Counted from the first letter of the stretch, positions 1 to 9,316 are shown. The stretch is DNA of 37,688 nucleotides from Candidatus Rokuibacteriota bacterium (GCA_016193045.1 JACPSW010000118.1:1-37688), one strand, 5' to 3'. A program made the numbers and translations. Notes: a model not told the origin generated them from the sequence alone.

Positions 1-119
<119 letters not shown>

Positions 120-125
120 GCGTCT

Positions 126-446
126 ATGGTCACGATCACCCAAGATCAGAAGATCCGCGTACGTCTGAAGGCCTACGATCACCGGCTCCTCGACCGCTCG
201 GTCAAGGAGATCGTGGAGACCGTGAGGCGGACGGGCGCCCGCGTGTCAGGGCCGGTGCTGCTGCCGACCATCGTGAATCGGTGGACCGTGCTGCGCTCCC
301 CCCATGTGGACAAGACCTCCCGGGAGCAGTTCGAGATGCGGACCCACAAGCGGCTGCTCGACATCCTCGATCCCACGCCCCAGACCGTGGATGCCTTGAT
401 GAAGCTCGATCTCCCGTCCGGCGTCGACGTCGAGTTGAAGCTCTGA
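126..446 (+). CDS. rpsJ: 30S ribosomal protein S10
   Basis: This 106-residue protein has the usual S10 length and landmarks: [16 protein letters not shown] near the start, then VSGPVLLPT, and [19 protein letters not shown] in the second half. S10 is a 30S head protein and, in other bacteria, also the NusE partner of NusB in antitermination. The ATG at 126 lies 6 bases after the tuf stop and gives the canonical N-terminus. It is the first gene of the S10 part of the superoperon. Confidence 0.98.
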   Translation: MVTITQDQKIRVRLKAYDHRLLDRSVKEIVETVRRTGARVSGPVLLPTIVNRWTVLRSPHVDKTSREQFEMRTHKRLLDILDPTPQTVDALMKLDLPSGVDVELKL

Positions 447-459
447 GAGGATCCTCGCC

Positions 460-1125
460 GTGGCGCTGAAGGAGGGACTGATCGGCCGGAAGATGGGGAT
501 GACCCAGGTCTTCGGGGGGGACGGCAAGCACGTGCCCGTCACCGTGATCCAGGCCGGTCCCTGTCCGGTGGTGGAGGTACGGGAAAAGGCGCGGCACGGC
601 TACAGCGCGCTGCAGTTGGGGTTCGAGCCGAAGACGAAGAACGTCACGAAGCCCCAGGCCGGCCACTTCAAGAAAGCGGGTATCCCGAATCTTCGTGTGC
701 TCAGGGAGCTCAGGCTTGAGAAGGTGGATGGCTACAAGGTGGGCCAGACGCTGACCGTGGAGATGTTCGCCCCCGATGAGCTGGTGGATGTCAGCGGCGT
801 CTCCAAGGGGAAGGGCTTTCAGGGTGGCGTCAGGCGCTACGGCTGGTATGGCGGCGACGCCACCCACGGGTCGATGTTCCACCGGGCGCCGGGGTCCATC
901 GGCGCCTCGTCCGATCCGTCCCGGGTCTGGCCCGGCCACCATCTCCCGGGCCGGATGGGCGGGGATCGTCGAACCGTCCTGAACCTGCGGGTCATCCGCG
1001 TGTTCCCTGAGCAGAACCTCCTGGTGGTCCGGGGCGCGGTGCCCGGGCCCATCGGCAGCCTCGTGGTCGTACGGAAGAGCGTCAAACTCACGAAAGCCCA
1101 GCAGCGGCAGCGGAAGGCGGAGTAG
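460..1125 (+). CDS. rplC: 50S ribosomal protein L3
   Basis: The product has 221 residues and begins at GTG 460 with [13 protein letters not shown] a few residues in, the hallmark N-terminus of L3. The central loop that reaches the peptidyl transferase centre is recognisable as [20 protein letters not shown] followed by GRMGGDR. L3 nucleates 50S assembly. The gene ends two bases before rplD. A purine-rich GAGAGG stretch lies upstream of the GTG and could be the ribosome binding site. Confidence 0.97.
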   Translation: MALKEGLIGRKMGMTQVFGGDGKHVPVTVIQAGPCPVVEVREKARHGYSALQLGFEPKTKNVTKPQAGHFKKAGIPNLRVLRELRLEKVDGYKVGQTLTVEMFAPDELVDVSGVSKGKGFQGGVRRYGWYGGDATHGSMFHRAPGSIGASSDPSRVWPGHHLPGRMGGDRRTVLNLRVIRVFPEQNLLVVRGAVPGPIGSLVVVRKSVKLTKAQQRQRKAE

Positions 1126-1127
1126 GC

Positions 1128-1757
1128 ATGCCCCAGGTCGCCGTCCTCGATCAGACCGGAAAGCCGAAGGAAACGCTCGAGCTCAAGCCCGAGGTCTTCG
1201 GCGTCGAGGTCAGGGTGCCGCTGCTGCATCAGGCGGTCACGCGGGAGCTGGCGGCCCGCCGCGCCGGCACCCACGACACCAAGGGCCGCAGCGAGGTCTC
1301 GGGGGGCGGACGGAAGCCCTGGCGCCAGAAGGGGACGGGACGGGCCCGTCAGGGCTCCATCCGGGCGCCCCAGTGGCGGAAGGGCGGGACGGTCTTCGGC
1401 CCCACGCCTCGCGACTACACCCAGCGGATGCCCCGGGAGGCACGGCGAGAGGCGCTCCGGGCCGCGCTGGCGGACACCGCGAACCGCGGGGAGCTCACCG
1501 TGGTCGAGCGGCTGGATGTGGCCGAGCCCAAGACGAAGGGGCTAGCCCGCTGCCTGGCGAGCTTCAACCTCAAGCCCATTCCCACGCTCCTGGTGGTCCA
1601 GCACGTGACCGAGCCCTTGTCCCGCGCCTCGCGGAATGTGCGGTGGCTGACCGTCGAGACTCCGTCGCACGTGTCCGTCTACCAGCTGCTCCGCCATCCC
1701 CAGGTGCTGTTCGAGCGGGGCGCCCTGCTGGCGCTCCAGGAGGAGCTGGTGCGATGA
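1128..1757 (+). CDS. rplD: 50S ribosomal protein L4
   Basis: The product has 209 residues, near the usual length of L4. The loop that lines the peptide exit tunnel is present as [20 protein letters not shown] followed by [14 protein letters not shown]. In enterobacteria L4 also represses the S10 operon; nothing seen here says whether it does so in this organism. Its TGA overlaps the ATG of rplW (ATGA at 1754-1757), which suggests translational coupling. Confidence 0.97.
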   Translation: MPQVAVLDQTGKPKETLELKPEVFGVEVRVPLLHQAVTRELAARRAGTHDTKGRSEVSGGGRKPWRQKGTGRARQGSIRAPQWRKGGTVFGPTPRDYTQRMPREARREALRAALADTANRGELTVVERLDVAEPKTKGLARCLASFNLKPIPTLLVVQHVTEPLSRASRNVRWLTVETPSHVSVYQLLRHPQVLFERGALLALQEELVR

Positions 1758-2044
1758 GGGAGGCACGTCAGGTGGTAGTGCGGCCGCTCATGACGGAAAA
1801 GAGCATGCGCCTGAAGGACGAGCGCAACGCCGTCACCTTCCAGGTCGTCCCGGACGCGAACAAGGTCGAGATCCGCCAGGCCGTGGAGGCGATCTTCAAC
1901 GTGAAGGTCAGCGCCGTCAGGACCTCCACAATGGAGGGAAAGCTCAAGCGGATGGGGCGGCATCAGGGGCGCCGGCCGTCGTGGAAGAAGGCCGTGGTGA
2001 CGCTCGCGCCGGGCCACAAGATCGAGCTGGTCGAGGGCGTGTGA
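1754..2044 (+). CDS. rplW: 50S ribosomal protein L23
   Basis: The ATG at 1754 overlaps the rplD stop and gives a 96-residue protein. The N-terminal VVVRPLMTEKSM and the central NKVEIRQAVEAIFNVKV are diagnostic of L23, which sits at the tunnel exit and docks trigger factor and SRP. A longer upstream frame exists but runs through rplD and is not the gene. Three bases separate its stop from rplB. Confidence 0.97.
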   Translation: MREARQVVVRPLMTEKSMRLKDERNAVTFQVVPDANKVEIRQAVEAIFNVKVSAVRTSTMEGKLKRMGRHQGRRPSWKKAVVTLAPGHKIELVEGV

Positions 2045-2047
2045 GGC

Positions 2048-2869
2048 ATGGGCATCAAGATCCTCAAACCGACGTCGCCGGCCCGGCGCTACATGACCCT
2101 CCTCACCGGCGAGGAGATCACGCGCAAGGGGCCGGAGAAGAGCCTGCTTCGACCGAAGCGCGGGACCGCCGGGCGGAACGCCTACGGGCGGATCACGGTC
2201 CGTCACCGGGGCGGGGGCCACAAACGCCAGTTCCGGGTGATCGACTTCCGGCGAGAAAAGTGGGGGGTTCCCGCGCAGGTCGCGGCGATCGAGTACGATC
2301 CCAACCGCTCCGCCCGCATCGCACTCCTCCACTATCGGGACGGCGAGAAGCGCTACATCATCGCCCCGCTGGGTGTAGAGGTGGGGCAGACCCTGATGTC
2401 GGGCCCCCAGGCCGACATCCTGCCCGGGAATGCGCTGCCGATCAGGAACATTCCCCTCGGGACCATGGTCCACAACCTGGAGCTTGAGCCGGGCAAGGGC
2501 GCCCAGCTCTGCCGGAGCGCCGGCTCCCAGGCCCAGCTCCTGGCCAAGGAAGGGGATCACGCCCAGGTCAAGCTCCCCTCGGGGGAGATCCGCATGGTGC
2601 GGCTCGGCTGCATGGCCACCGTCGGCCAGGTCGGGAACCTGGATCACGAGAACATTTCGGTCGGGAAGGCCGGGCGGGTCCGGTGGCGCGGGTTCCGCCC
2701 CACGGTGCGCGGCACCGCCATGAATCCGGTGGATCATCCGATGGGCGGCGGCGAGGGCCGGGGGAAGGGCAATCACCCGATGACGCCGTGGGGGAAGCCC
2801 ACCAAGGGGTACAAGACCCGCAAGGCCGGGCTCTCCGACCGCTACATCGTGGCGCGCCGGAAGAAGTAA
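2048..2869 (+). CDS. rplB: 50S ribosomal protein L2
   Basis: At 273 residues this matches the normal length of L2. It contains [20 protein letters not shown] near the N-terminus and, near the C-terminus, [18 protein letters not shown], which carries the conserved histidine near the peptidyl transferase centre. L2 is needed for subunit joining and peptidyl transfer. It is followed 11 bases later by rpsS. Confidence 0.98.
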   Translation: MGIKILKPTSPARRYMTLLTGEEITRKGPEKSLLRPKRGTAGRNAYGRITVRHRGGGHKRQFRVIDFRREKWGVPAQVAAIEYDPNRSARIALLHYRDGEKRYIIAPLGVEVGQTLMSGPQADILPGNALPIRNIPLGTMVHNLELEPGKGAQLCRSAGSQAQLLAKEGDHAQVKLPSGEIRMVRLGCMATVGQVGNLDHENISVGKAGRVRWRGFRPTVRGTAMNPVDHPMGGGEGRGKGNHPMTPWGKPTKGYKTRKAGLSDRYIVARRKK

Positions 2870-2880
2870 GGGGGCGCAGG

Positions 2881-3168
2881 GTGGGACGATCAGTCAAAAA
2901 AGGACCGTACGTCGACGAGACGCTGGCGGTGCGGGTGGAGGAGATGAACCGCTCCCGCCAGAAGAAGGTGCTGAAGACCTGGTCCCGGCGGTCCACGATC
3001 ATCCCGGAGTTCGTCGGGCATACCCTGGCGGTTCACAACGGCAGGAAGTTCATTCCCGTGTACATCACGGAGAACATGGTGGGGCATCGGCTCGGCGAGT
3101 TCGCGCTGACGCGGACTTTCAGGGCACACGGGTCGGCCCAGAAGGCCACCACCGAGGTCAAGACTTAG
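2881..3168 (+). CDS. rpsS: 30S ribosomal protein S19
   Basis: The start is GTG 2881, preceded by a GGGGGCGCAGG purine-rich stretch, and gives 95 residues beginning [14 protein letters not shown], the typical S19 N-terminus. Other landmarks are [16 protein letters not shown] and [17 protein letters not shown]19 sits in the 30S head with S13. A longer upstream frame overlapping rplB is rejected. Downstream, spacing to rplV is unusually wide (130 bases) because a repeat element lies between them. Confidence 0.97.
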   Translation: MGRSVKKGPYVDETLAVRVEEMNRSRQKKVLKTWSRRSTIIPEFVGHTLAVHNGRKFIPVYITENMVGHRLGEFALTRTFRAHGSAQKATTEVKT

Positions 3169-3170
3169 CC

Positions 3171-3299
3171 ATGAAGATGATGCCAGCGTTTATGAACACG
3201 CACAGCCTCGGTACGAAGCCGCGTTCGGGCGCGGGCTATGCCCGCGCAAGTTCCGGGGGGAGGCATCGGAAGGGGGGCGGAGCCCCCCTCCGAGTGTGA
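3171..3299 (+). CDS. 42-codon bridging ORF over a repeat, rpsS-rplV (uncertain)
   Basis: An ATG at 3171, two bases after the rpsS stop, opens a 42-residue frame whose TGA (3297-3299) overlaps the rplV ATG as TGATG. Its second half is encoded by the double-hairpin repeat and reads [19 protein letters not shown] frame of identical length and very similar C-terminus bridges secY and adk. No known family is recognised. It may be a coupling cistron that carries ribosomes across the inserted repeat, or simply an open frame in GC-rich DNA. Whether it is translated is unknown. Confidence 0.35.
   Translation: MKMMPAFMNTHSLGTKPRSGAGYARASSGGRHRKGGGAPLRV
3221..3294 (+). repeat. Double-hairpin repeat copy R1 (forward orientation)
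   Basis: Two hairpins are visible. The first is GCGCGGGC-TAT-GCCCGCGC at 3229-3247. The second, at 3267-3292, pairs GGGGGGC with GCCCCCC around a GGA loop. They are joined by a G-rich linker. The second hairpin ends 6 bases before the rplV ATG, so no clear free Shine-Dalgarno sequence remains. Close relatives lie at 10681-10756, 13411-13484 and 29621-29880. Confidence 0.85.
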
Positions 3300-3712
3300 T
3301 GAAAACGAAGGCCGTGGCGCGATTCGTGAGGGTGCCGCCCGCGAAGGCGCGCCTCGTCCTCAACCAGGTGCGGGGCAAGCGCGTGTCGGAGGCGCTCCAG
3401 ATTCTCCCGTTCATCCGGCGGGGCGCGGCGCGCCTGGTCGAGAAAGTCCTCCGGTCGGCCATCGCCAACGCGGAGCACAACCACCAGGTCCGGACCCTGG
3501 ACGATCTCAGGATCGTGCAGGCGGTCGCCGACGGCGGTCCGTCGATGAAGCGGGTCCAGCCCCGCGCCATGGGGCGCGCCTTCTTCATTCGGCACCGAAC
3601 GAGCCATCTCACCATCGTGTTGAGCGACGAGGCGGGCCCGCAGGCGGCGGGCGAGGGGGGCGGTACCGGTCGGCCTCGGCCGGCGCGCGCCCGCGCGGCG
3701 CGGAAGGGGTAA
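3299..3712 (+). CDS. rplV: 50S ribosomal protein L22
   Basis: The product has 137 residues from ATG 3299 (GTG at 3296 is in frame but less likely). [20 protein letters not shown] at the N-terminus and [19 protein letters not shown] near residue 90-110 mark L22, whose long beta hairpin lines the exit tunnel. About 27 residues after the usual end form a Gly/Ala/Arg/Pro-rich tail ([19 protein letters not shown]), longer than in E. coli L22. The start is preceded by a strong hairpin instead of a clear ribosome binding site, so initiation may depend on translation through the upstream bridging frame (inference). Confidence 0.96.
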   Translation: MKTKAVARFVRVPPAKARLVLNQVRGKRVSEALQILPFIRRGAARLVEKVLRSAIANAEHNHQVRTLDDLRIVQAVADGGPSMKRVQPRAMGRAFFIRHRTSHLTIVLSDEAGPQAAGEGGGTGRPRPARARAARKG

Positions 3713-3714
3713 GC

Positions 3715-4362
3715 ATGGGACAGAAGACGCATCCGGTCGGGTTCCGGCTGGGAGCCACGCGCACGTGGAGCTCGCGCTGGTTCGCGACCAAGGGATACGC
3801 CGCGCTCCTGCACGAGGACGTGAAGATCCGCCGCTACATCAAGCAGTCCCTCTACCACGCGGGGATCTCTCGGATCGACATCGAGCGGTCGGCCAACCGG
3901 GCGCGGATCACGATCCACACGGCGCGGCCCGGCATCATCATCGGGCGCAAGGGGTCGGAGGTGGAGAAGCTCAAGAACGAGCTGCAGTCCAAGACCGGCA
4001 AGGAGATCTACCTCAACATCGAGGAGGTCATCCACCCCGAGTTGGACGCGCAGCTGGTGGCCGAGAACGTTGCGCTCCAGCTCCAGAAGCGCGTGGCCTT
4101 CCGGCGCGCGATGAAGAAGGCCGTGACGTCCGCCCTGAGGCTCGGCGCGGACGGGATCAGGATCGCGTGCGCCGGGCGCCTCGGGGGGACTGAGATCGCC
4201 CGACGGGAGTGGTACCGCGACGGTCGGGTGCCGCTCCACACGATCCGGGCCGACATCGACTACGGCCTTGCCGAGGCCCATACGACGTTCGGCGCCATCG
4301 GCGTCAAGGTCTGGATCTTCAAGGGCGAGGTCCTGCCCGCCCAGCCCGTCACCGAGGCATAG
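3715..4362 (+). CDS. rpsC: 30S ribosomal protein S3
   Basis: ATG 3715 lies two bases after the rplV stop and gives 215 residues starting [13 protein letters not shown], the classic S3 N-terminus. The KH domain is visible as [20 protein letters not shown], with the GxxG loop IGRKG. The C-terminal domain contains [21 protein letters not shown]3 lies at the mRNA entry channel and has helicase activity with S4 and S5. Frames extending upstream overlap rplV and are not used. Confidence 0.98.
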   Translation: MGQKTHPVGFRLGATRTWSSRWFATKGYAALLHEDVKIRRYIKQSLYHAGISRIDIERSANRARITIHTARPGIIIGRKGSEVEKLKNELQSKTGKEIYLNIEEVIHPELDAQLVAENVALQLQKRVAFRRAMKKAVTSALRLGADGIRIACAGRLGGTEIARREWYRDGRVPLHTIRADIDYGLAEAHTTFGAIGVKVWIFKGEVLPAQPVTEA

Positions 4363-4365
4363 CGC

Positions 4366-4788
4366 ATGGGGGGGCTGTTGATGCCGAAGCGGGTCAAGTA
4401 CCGGAAGGCCCAGCGCGGCCGGATGAAGGGCCTGGCCGTCCGGGGCTCGACCCTGGCGTTCGGGGACTTCGGCCTGAAGGCGCTCGAGCCGGGCTGGATC
4501 ACCAACCGTCAGATCGAGGCGGCCCGCGTCTCCCTGGCGCGCTCGCTCAAGCGCGGCGGCAAGATCTGGGTCCGCATCTTCCCCGACAAGCCGGTGACCA
4601 AGAAGCCCGCGGAGACGCGGATGGGGAAGGGCAAAGGGAACCCGGAGGCCTGGGTGGCGGTCGTCAAGCCCGGCCGGATCCTCTACGAGATGGAGGGAGT
4701 CTCGGAGGCCGCCGCCCGGGAGGCCCTGTGGCATGCGGGACAGAAGCTCGGCATCGCCACCAAGGTCGTGAGTCGGGCGCGAGTCTGA
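4366..4788 (+). CDS. rplP: 50S ribosomal protein L16
   Basis: L16 is identified by [17 protein letters not shown], then [20 protein letters not shown] and [18 protein letters not shown]. It organises the A site and the peptidyl transferase region. The start is ambiguous: ATG 4366 adds GGLL to the usual N-terminus, while ATG 4381 gives MPKRVKYRK with a GGGGGG tract about 6 bases upstream. ATG 4366 is kept because a GAGG motif lies 8 bases before it. Length is 140 residues from 4366, close to the family norm. Confidence 0.96.
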   Translation: MGGLLMPKRVKYRKAQRGRMKGLAVRGSTLAFGDFGLKALEPGWITNRQIEAARVSLARSLKRGGKIWVRIFPDKPVTKKPAETRMGKGKGNPEAWVAVVKPGRILYEMEGVSEAAAREALWHAGQKLGIATKVVSRARV

Positions 4789-4791
4789 TCC

Positions 4792-4998
4792 ATGAAGCCG
4801 TCGAAGTGGCGCGATCTTTCGGACGAGGAGCTCCGGCAGCGGGTCAAGGAGCTGACCGAGGAGCTGTTCAATCTGAGATTCCAGCTCTCCATGGGCGTGG
4901 CCAAGAACCCCGCCCGGGTGGAGGAGGCCCGGCGCGACCTTGCCCGCGCCAAGACGATTCTGCGCGAGCGCGGGCTCGGCCTCGCGCGGAGCGCGTAA
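4792..4998 (+). CDS. rpmC: 50S ribosomal protein L29
   Basis: This 68-residue helical protein has the L29 pattern: [20 protein letters not shown], then [20 protein letters not shown] and [15 protein letters not shown]29 sits at the tunnel exit next to L23. The start ATG 4792 is three bases after rplP. Length and composition are ordinary. Confidence 0.95.
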   Translation: MKPSKWRDLSDEELRQRVKELTEELFNLRFQLSMGVAKNPARVEEARRDLARAKTILRERGLGLARSA

Positions 4999-5015
4999 CG
5001 GGGGAGGGTTCGGCG

Positions 5016-5252
5016 GTGGAACGCAAGACTCGGGAAGGCGTCGTCGTGAGCGACGTGATGCAGAAGACCCGTGTGGTGCGGATCGAGCGGGTGTTCCGCC
5101 ACCGGCGCTACGAGCGGGTCATCACCCGCTCGAAGAAGCTCAAGGCGCACGACGAGGCCAACGCGAGCCGGGTGGGGGACCGCGTGCTGATCGAAGAGAC
5201 CCGGCCGATCTCCAAGGACAAGCGGTGGCGCATTCGGGAGATCCTCCGGTGA
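5016..5252 (+). CDS. rpsQ: 30S ribosomal protein S17
   Basis: GTG 5016 gives a 78-residue protein beginning [18 protein letters not shown], with [20 protein letters not shown] and [19 protein letters not shown], the OB-fold pattern of S17. A GGGGGAGGG stretch about 8 bases upstream supports this start over longer frames that run back through rpmC. S17 binds 16S rRNA early in assembly. Its TGA overlaps the GTG of rplN. Confidence 0.96.
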   Translation: MERKTREGVVVSDVMQKTRVVRIERVFRHRRYERVITRSKKLKAHDEANASRVGDRVLIEETRPISKDKRWRIREILR

Positions 5253-5617
5253 TTCAGCCGAGGACGATGCTCGAAGTCGCCGACAACTCGGGGGCCAAGA
5301 AGGTCCAGTGCATCCGGGTCATGGGGGGCTCGCAGAAGAAGTACGCCAGCCTGGGAGACACGATCATCGTCGCGGTCAAGGAGGCGACACCCGACGGCGC
5401 GGTCAAGAAGGGCGAGGTGGCCCGGGCCGTGGTCGTGCGCACGGTGAAAGAGGTGCGGCGGCCCGACGGGTCCTACATCCGCTTCGATCGAAACGCCGCG
5501 GTGCTGCTGAACCCGCAGAACAATCCGATCGGCACCCGGATCTTCGGACCGGTGGCGCGGGAGCTGAGGGACAAGCAGTTCACGAAAATCATCTCGCTGG
5601 CTCCGGAAGTGATCTGA
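5249..5617 (+). CDS. rplN: 50S ribosomal protein L14
   Basis: GTG 5249 overlaps the rpsQ stop (GTGA) and gives 122 residues, exactly the usual L14 length. It begins [20 protein letters not shown] and ends [19 protein letters not shown], both diagnostic. L14 forms intersubunit bridges with L19. The overlap suggests that it is translated by ribosomes finishing rpsQ. Confidence 0.97.
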   Translation: MIQPRTMLEVADNSGAKKVQCIRVMGGSQKKYASLGDTIIVAVKEATPDGAVKKGEVARAVVVRTVKEVRRPDGSYIRFDRNAAVLLNPQNNPIGTRIFGPVARELRDKQFTKIISLAPEVI

Positions 5618-5619
5618 CC

Positions 5620-5952
5620 ATGACGGCACTGGGCGCGCACGTGAAGAAGGGCGACACCGTGATGGTCATCGCCGGCAAGGAGCGCGGCAAGCGCGGAAAG
5701 GTGCTGATCGTGCTGCCCACCAAGCGACGCGTGATCGTCGAGAAGGTCAACATGATCAAGCGTCACCAGCGCCCGACCCAGAAGCTGCGCCAGGGGGGCA
5801 TCATTGAGCGCGAGGGCGCGCTGAACCTGTCGAACGTGATGGTGGTGTGCGGGAAGTGTGGTCAGCCGACCCGGACCGGGGTCCGGGCTCTCGCCGAGGG
5901 TAAGAAGGCGAGGGCCTGCAAGCGGTGCGGGGAAATGATCGATAGGACCTGA
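5620..5952 (+). CDS. rplX: 50S ribosomal protein L24 with zinc ribbon
   Basis: ATG 5620 gives 110 residues. The KOW motif region is [20 protein letters not shown], followed by [12 protein letters not shown]. The C-terminal third holds two cysteine pairs (CGKC and CKRC) that would bind zinc, as in the longer bacterial L24 form. L24 is an assembly initiator of the 50S subunit. Two bases separate it from rplN. Confidence 0.96.
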   Translation: MTALGAHVKKGDTVMVIAGKERGKRGKVLIVLPTKRRVIVEKVNMIKRHQRPTQKLRQGGIIEREGALNLSNVMVVCGKCGQPTRTGVRALAEGKKARACKRCGEMIDRT

Positions 5953-5960
5953 GAGCGCGC

Positions 5961-6620
5961 ATGGCGAAAGCAGAGAAGGCAGGAGCCGCGAAGGCGGCAC
6001 CCAAGACGGGCGGGAAGGGCCCGGCGGCTCCCAAGGAGGCGCCGGCGCCCCCGTCCCGGCCCAAGGCCGCCGGCAAGATCCCCCCGCGGCTCTTCGAGCG
6101 GTTCAAGAAGGCCGTGATCCCGGCGCTCATGAAGGAACGGGGTTACGCCAACCCGTTCCAGGTCCCGCGGGTGGAGAAGATCGTCATCAACATGGGCGTG
6201 GGGGAAGGCAAGGAAAACGCCAAGGCGCTGGACTTCGCCACCACCGACCTCATCGCGATCACGGGGCAGAGGCCCGTTATCACGCGCGCCAAGAAGTCCA
6301 TCGCGAATTTCAAGCTGAGGGCGGGCGTTCCCATCGGGGCCAAAGTGACTCTCCGGGGTGCCCGGATGTACGAGTTTCTCGACCGGCTGGTCAACGTGGC
6401 CCTGCCCCGGGTGCGCGACTTCCGGGGCGTGTCGCCCAAGGCCTTCGACGGCCGGGGCAACTTTGCGCTCGGTCTCAAGGAGCAGATGATCTTCCCGGAG
6501 ATCCTGTACGACAAGGTGGACAAGATGCGCGGGATGGATGTGATCGTCGTGACCAGCGCCCGGACTGACGAGGAAGCCAAAGCGCTCCTGACGCAGCTCG
6601 GGATGCCTTTCAGGGAGTAG
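5961..6620 (+). CDS. rplE: 50S ribosomal protein L5 with N-terminal extension
   Basis: The core is clear L5: [17 protein letters not shown] near residue 70, [20 protein letters not shown], and [18 protein letters not shown]. At 219 residues it is about 40 longer than E. coli L5. The excess is an N-terminal stretch rich in Lys, Ala, Pro and Gly ([20 protein letters not shown] onward). No alternative start matches the usual N-terminus, so the extension is probably translated. L5 contacts 5S rRNA and the P-site tRNA. Confidence 0.96.
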   Translation: MAKAEKAGAAKAAPKTGGKGPAAPKEAPAPPSRPKAAGKIPPRLFERFKKAVIPALMKERGYANPFQVPRVEKIVINMGVGEGKENAKALDFATTDLIAITGQRPVITRAKKSIANFKLRAGVPIGAKVTLRGARMYEFLDRLVNVALPRVRDFRGVSPKAFDGRGNFALGLKEQMIFPEILYDKVDKMRGMDVIVVTSARTDEEAKALLTQLGMPFRE

Positions 6621-6623
6621 GAG

Positions 6624-6809
6624 ATGGCGAAGAAGGCGCTCATGAACAAGGCCCTCCGCCCGCCGAAGTTCAGTTCGCGGGCGTACCAGCGCTGCAAGCT
6701 GTGCGGGCGTCCCCGCGGGTACCTCCGGAAATTCGACATGTGCCGGATCTGCTTCCGGGAGTTGGCCCTGAAGGGCGAGGTCCCGGGCGTGATCAAGGCG
6801 TCCTGGTAG
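6624..6809 (+). CDS. rpsN: 30S ribosomal protein S14, zinc-binding type
   Basis: This is the short 61-residue form of S14 (type Z). Its motif is [20 protein letters not shown], with two CxxC pairs that bind one zinc, and it ends [11 protein letters not shown] as expected. S14 completes the 30S head near S3 and S10. It starts three bases after rplE. Confidence 0.97.
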   Translation: MAKKALMNKALRPPKFSSRAYQRCKLCGRPRGYLRKFDMCRICFRELALKGEVPGVIKASW

Positions 6810-6822
6810 GAGCGCACGAGAC

Positions 6823-7218
6823 ATGGTGACGGATCCCATCGCCGACATGCTGACTCGCATCCGCAACGCGAGCCGGGCGGAGCATGAGAAGGTCGACATC
6901 CCCGCGTCGAAGCTGAAGGTGAGGATCGCCGGAATCCTGAAGGCGGAAGGGTTCATCCGGAACTTCCGCGTGATCGAGGATCGCAAGCAGGGGACCCTGC
7001 GCGTCTATCTCAAGTATGGCCCCGGCAACGAGAAGATGATCTCCGGCATGGTCCGGATCTCGACGCCGGGCCGCCGGGTCTACGTCGCATCGGACAAGAT
7101 CCCCTCGATCCTGGGCGGGATGGGGCTCACGATTCTCTCCACCTCCCGGGGCGTCCTGACGGATCGGGAGAGCCGGAAGCTGAAGGTGGGCGGCGAAGTG
7201 CTCGCCCATGTCTGGTAG
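6823..7218 (+). CDS. rpsH: 30S ribosomal protein S8
   Basis: The product has 131 residues and begins [19 protein letters not shown], typical of S8. The C-terminal rRNA-binding signature is [19 protein letters not shown] followed by [10 protein letters not shown]8 is a primary 16S rRNA binder and in enterobacteria represses the spc operon. An SD-like AGGAG lies about 13 bases upstream of the ATG. Confidence 0.97.
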   Translation: MVTDPIADMLTRIRNASRAEHEKVDIPASKLKVRIAGILKAEGFIRNFRVIEDRKQGTLRVYLKYGPGNEKMISGMVRISTPGRRVYVASDKIPSILGGMGLTILSTSRGVLTDRESRKLKVGGEVLAHVW

Positions 7219-7227
7219 GTGACCGCC

Positions 7228-7785
7228 GTGTCTCGCATCGGACGAAAGCCGATCCCGATTCCCAAGGGCGTTCGTGTCGCCGTCGAGGGGCGGGAGGTCG
7301 GGATCGAGGGACCGAAGGGGAAGCTTTCCCACTCGGTGCCGGGCGTCCTGACCGTCGAGGTGAAGGACGGCCAGCTCCAGGTGGGGCGAAGGGCGGACCA
7401 CCGGAGCGCGCGGGCGCTCCACGGTCTCACCCGCTCTCTCCTCGCGAACATCGTCCAGGGCGTGAGCCAGGGGTTCGAGAAGAAGCTGGAGATCGTCGGC
7501 ATCGGCTACCGGGCGCAGCTCCAAGGGAGGAGCCTCCAGCTCGCCCTGGGCTACTCTCACCCGGTGGTGTTTCCGCTCCCGGAGGGCATCCAGGCCGAGG
7601 TGGACCGGAACGTGCTCATCACGCTCAGAGGCGCCGACAAGGGCCTGCTGGGGCAGACCGCCGCGCGACTCCGGTCGCTCCGGGAGCCGGACCCCTACAA
7701 GGGCAAGGGCGTCAGGTACGTCGAAGAAGTCATCCGGCGGAAGGTCGGCAAGAAAGCCGGCGCCGCGGCGACGACGACGAAATAG
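7228..7785 (+). CDS. rplF: 50S ribosomal protein L6
   Basis: The protein starts MSRIGRKPIPIPKGV, the canonical L6 N-terminus. GTG 7228 is chosen over the in-frame GTG 7219 because AGGTGA at 7217-7222 then serves as a well-spaced ribosome binding site. The 185-residue product ends with the L6 signature EPDPYKGKGVRYVEEVIRRK followed by an Ala/Lys tail. L6 binds 23S rRNA near the sarcin-ricin loop. Confidence 0.96.
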   Translation: MSRIGRKPIPIPKGVRVAVEGREVGIEGPKGKLSHSVPGVLTVEVKDGQLQVGRRADHRSARALHGLTRSLLANIVQGVSQGFEKKLEIVGIGYRAQLQGRSLQLALGYSHPVVFPLPEGIQAEVDRNVLITLRGADKGLLGQTAARLRSLREPDPYKGKGVRYVEEVIRRKVGKKAGAAATTTK

Positions 7786-7794
7786 GGGGGGGCC

Positions 7795-8160
7795 GTGCTG
7801 ACGAGCGTGAAGGTCGAGGGGCGGAAGATCCGTCATCTCCGGGTCCGGCAGCGCGTGCGGGGAACGGCCGCGCGGCCACGCCTCTCCGTCTTCAGGAGCC
7901 TGAAGCACATCTACGCCCAGCTCATCGACGACGAAGCGGGGAAGACGCTCGTCACGGTTGGTAGCCGGTCTCCGGAATTCGGCGAGAAACTCAAGACCGG
8001 CGGCAACGTGGCGGCGGCCAAGCTGGTCGGGGAGCTGGTCGCGCAGAAGGCCAAGGCGCAGGGCATCGGGCGGGTCGTCTTCGACCGGGGCGGGTACCAA
8101 TTTCACGGGCGGGTGAAGGCGTTGGCCGAGGCCGCCAGGGCCGGCGGCCTCATCTTTTAG
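7795..8160 (+). CDS. rplR: 50S ribosomal protein L18
   Basis: A GTG start at 7795, after a GGGGGGG tract, yields 121 residues. [20 protein letters not shown] and [20 protein letters not shown] are L18 landmarks; the second lies in the 5S rRNA-binding region. Length matches the family. Nothing unusual apart from the GTG start. Confidence 0.96.
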   Translation: MLTSVKVEGRKIRHLRVRQRVRGTAARPRLSVFRSLKHIYAQLIDDEAGKTLVTVGSRSPEFGEKLKTGGNVAAAKLVGELVAQKAKAQGIGRVVFDRGGYQFHGRVKALAEAARAGGLIF

Positions 8161-8174
8161 GAACGAGGTGAGCG

Positions 8175-8702
8175 GTGGCTGAAGTTAAAATCGACCCCAG
8201 CGCGCTGGAGCTGACAGACCGGGTGGTGTCCATCAACCGCGTCGCCAAGGTGGTGAAGGGCGGCCGCCGCTTCTCCTTCACCGCGCTCGTAGTGGTCGGG
8301 GACGGGAGAGGTCACGTCGGGGTGGGGCTCGGCAAGGCCCGCGAGGTTCCCGAGGCGATCCGAAAGGCCGTGGAGCACGCCAAGAAGGAGCTGATCTACG
8401 TGCCCCTGAAGGACACGACGATCCCGTGCGAGATCACCGGGCATTTCGGGGCGGGCCGCGTCTTCCTCAAGCCGGCCGTGCCCGGAACCGGCGTCATCGC
8501 CGGCGGCGCGGTGCGCCCGGTGCTGGAAGCCGCGGGCGTGCAGGACATCCTGACCAAGACCCTGGGTTCCAACAATCCCCACAATGTCCTGAAAGCCACC
8601 CTGGACGCGCTCCGGCGGATCAAGCGGCTCCAGGACATGTACGCGGCGCGGAAGCGGACCGAGGAAGGGGCGGAGGCGGAGCTTGCCAGGCAAGAAGCTT
8701 AA
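8175..8702 (+). CDS. rpsE: 30S ribosomal protein S5
   Basis: The product has 175 residues from GTG 8175, preceded by an AACGAGGTGAG ribosome binding site. [20 protein letters not shown] and [17 protein letters not shown] are the S5 double-stranded RNA-binding and central signatures. S5 works with S4 in decoding accuracy. The last 20 bases overlap the start of rpmD in another frame. Confidence 0.97.
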   Translation: MAEVKIDPSALELTDRVVSINRVAKVVKGGRRFSFTALVVVGDGRGHVGVGLGKAREVPEAIRKAVEHAKKELIYVPLKDTTIPCEITGHFGAGRVFLKPAVPGTGVIAGGAVRPVLEAAGVQDILTKTLGSNNPHNVLKATLDALRRIKRLQDMYAARKRTEEGAEAELARQEA

Positions 8703-8877
8703 GGTCACGCTCGTCCGGAGTCTGATCGGTCTCTCGCCGAAGCAGGAGGCGACGGCCCGGGCGCTGGGCCTTCGGCGGATTCGCCAGACGGCCGTCCACG
8801 CCGACACGCCCGGGATTCGCGGGATGATCGCGCGCGTCGTCCACTGCGTCCAGGTGAAGGAAACCGATGAGGCTTGA
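8683..8877 (+). CDS. rpmD: 50S ribosomal protein L30 (TTG start)
   Basis: A TTG at 8683 inside the end of rpsE opens a 64-residue frame with [20 protein letters not shown] and [20 protein letters not shown], the L30 pattern. GGCGGAG just upstream can serve as the ribosome binding site. No ATG or GTG start fits the family N-terminus. It overlaps rplO by 11 bases at its 3' end, so rpsE, rpmD and rplO are likely coupled in translation. Confidence 0.93.
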   Translation: MPGKKLKVTLVRSLIGLSPKQEATARALGLRRIRQTAVHADTPGIRGMIARVVHCVQVKETDEA

Positions 8878-9316
8878 TCAGCTCCACCCGGCTCCCGGGG
8901 CCAAGAAGGGCCCCAAGCGCGTCGGGCGCGGCCCCGGCTCCGGTCAGGGCAAGACCGCCGGGAAGGGCCACAAGGGCCAGAAGGCGCGCGCGGGGGGCGG
9001 CAAGGGCGCCGGCTTCGAGGGCGGGCAGATGCCCCTCTTCCGGCGCGTGCCCAAGCGCGGCTTCACCCCGCGCACGCGGCGGGTCTACGCGGTCGTGAAC
9101 TTGGACGCGCTGGGGCCGTTCGCGCCCGGGAGCGTGGTGGACCCGGACCGGCTCGCTGAGGCCGGTTTGATCAAGAAGTCCGAGCGAGGCTTGGTGAAGC
9201 TCCTCGGCGACGGTGAGCTCGCCCGGGGCTTGACCGTGAAGGTCCACGCCGTCAGTGCGGGCGCGAAGCGGAAGGTCGAGGCGGCGGGGGGGACGATCGA
9301 GGTGCTGCCGGCATGA
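8867..9316 (+). CDS. rplO: 50S ribosomal protein L15
   Basis: The protein has 149 residues. Its Gly/Lys-rich N-terminal half ([20 protein letters not shown]) and [15 protein letters not shown] are hallmarks of L15, a late-assembly protein that threads into 23S rRNA. The ATG at 8867 lies inside rpmD. Its TGA overlaps the ATG of secY (ATGA at 9313-9316). Confidence 0.97.
   Translation: MRLDQLHPAPGAKKGPKRVGRGPGSGQGKTAGKGHKGQKARAGGGKGAGFEGGQMPLFRRVPKRGFTPRTRRVYAVVNLDALGPFAPGSVVDPDRLAEAGLIKKSERGLVKLLGDGELARGLTVKVHAVSAGAKRKVEAAGGTIEVLPA

Noticed and set aside
3190..4734. A 514-codon - strand frame across rplV, rpsC and rplP
   Set aside because: It runs antisense to three certain ribosomal genes, and its His/Asp/Leu/Pro-rich composition is typical of a GC-rich shadow frame.
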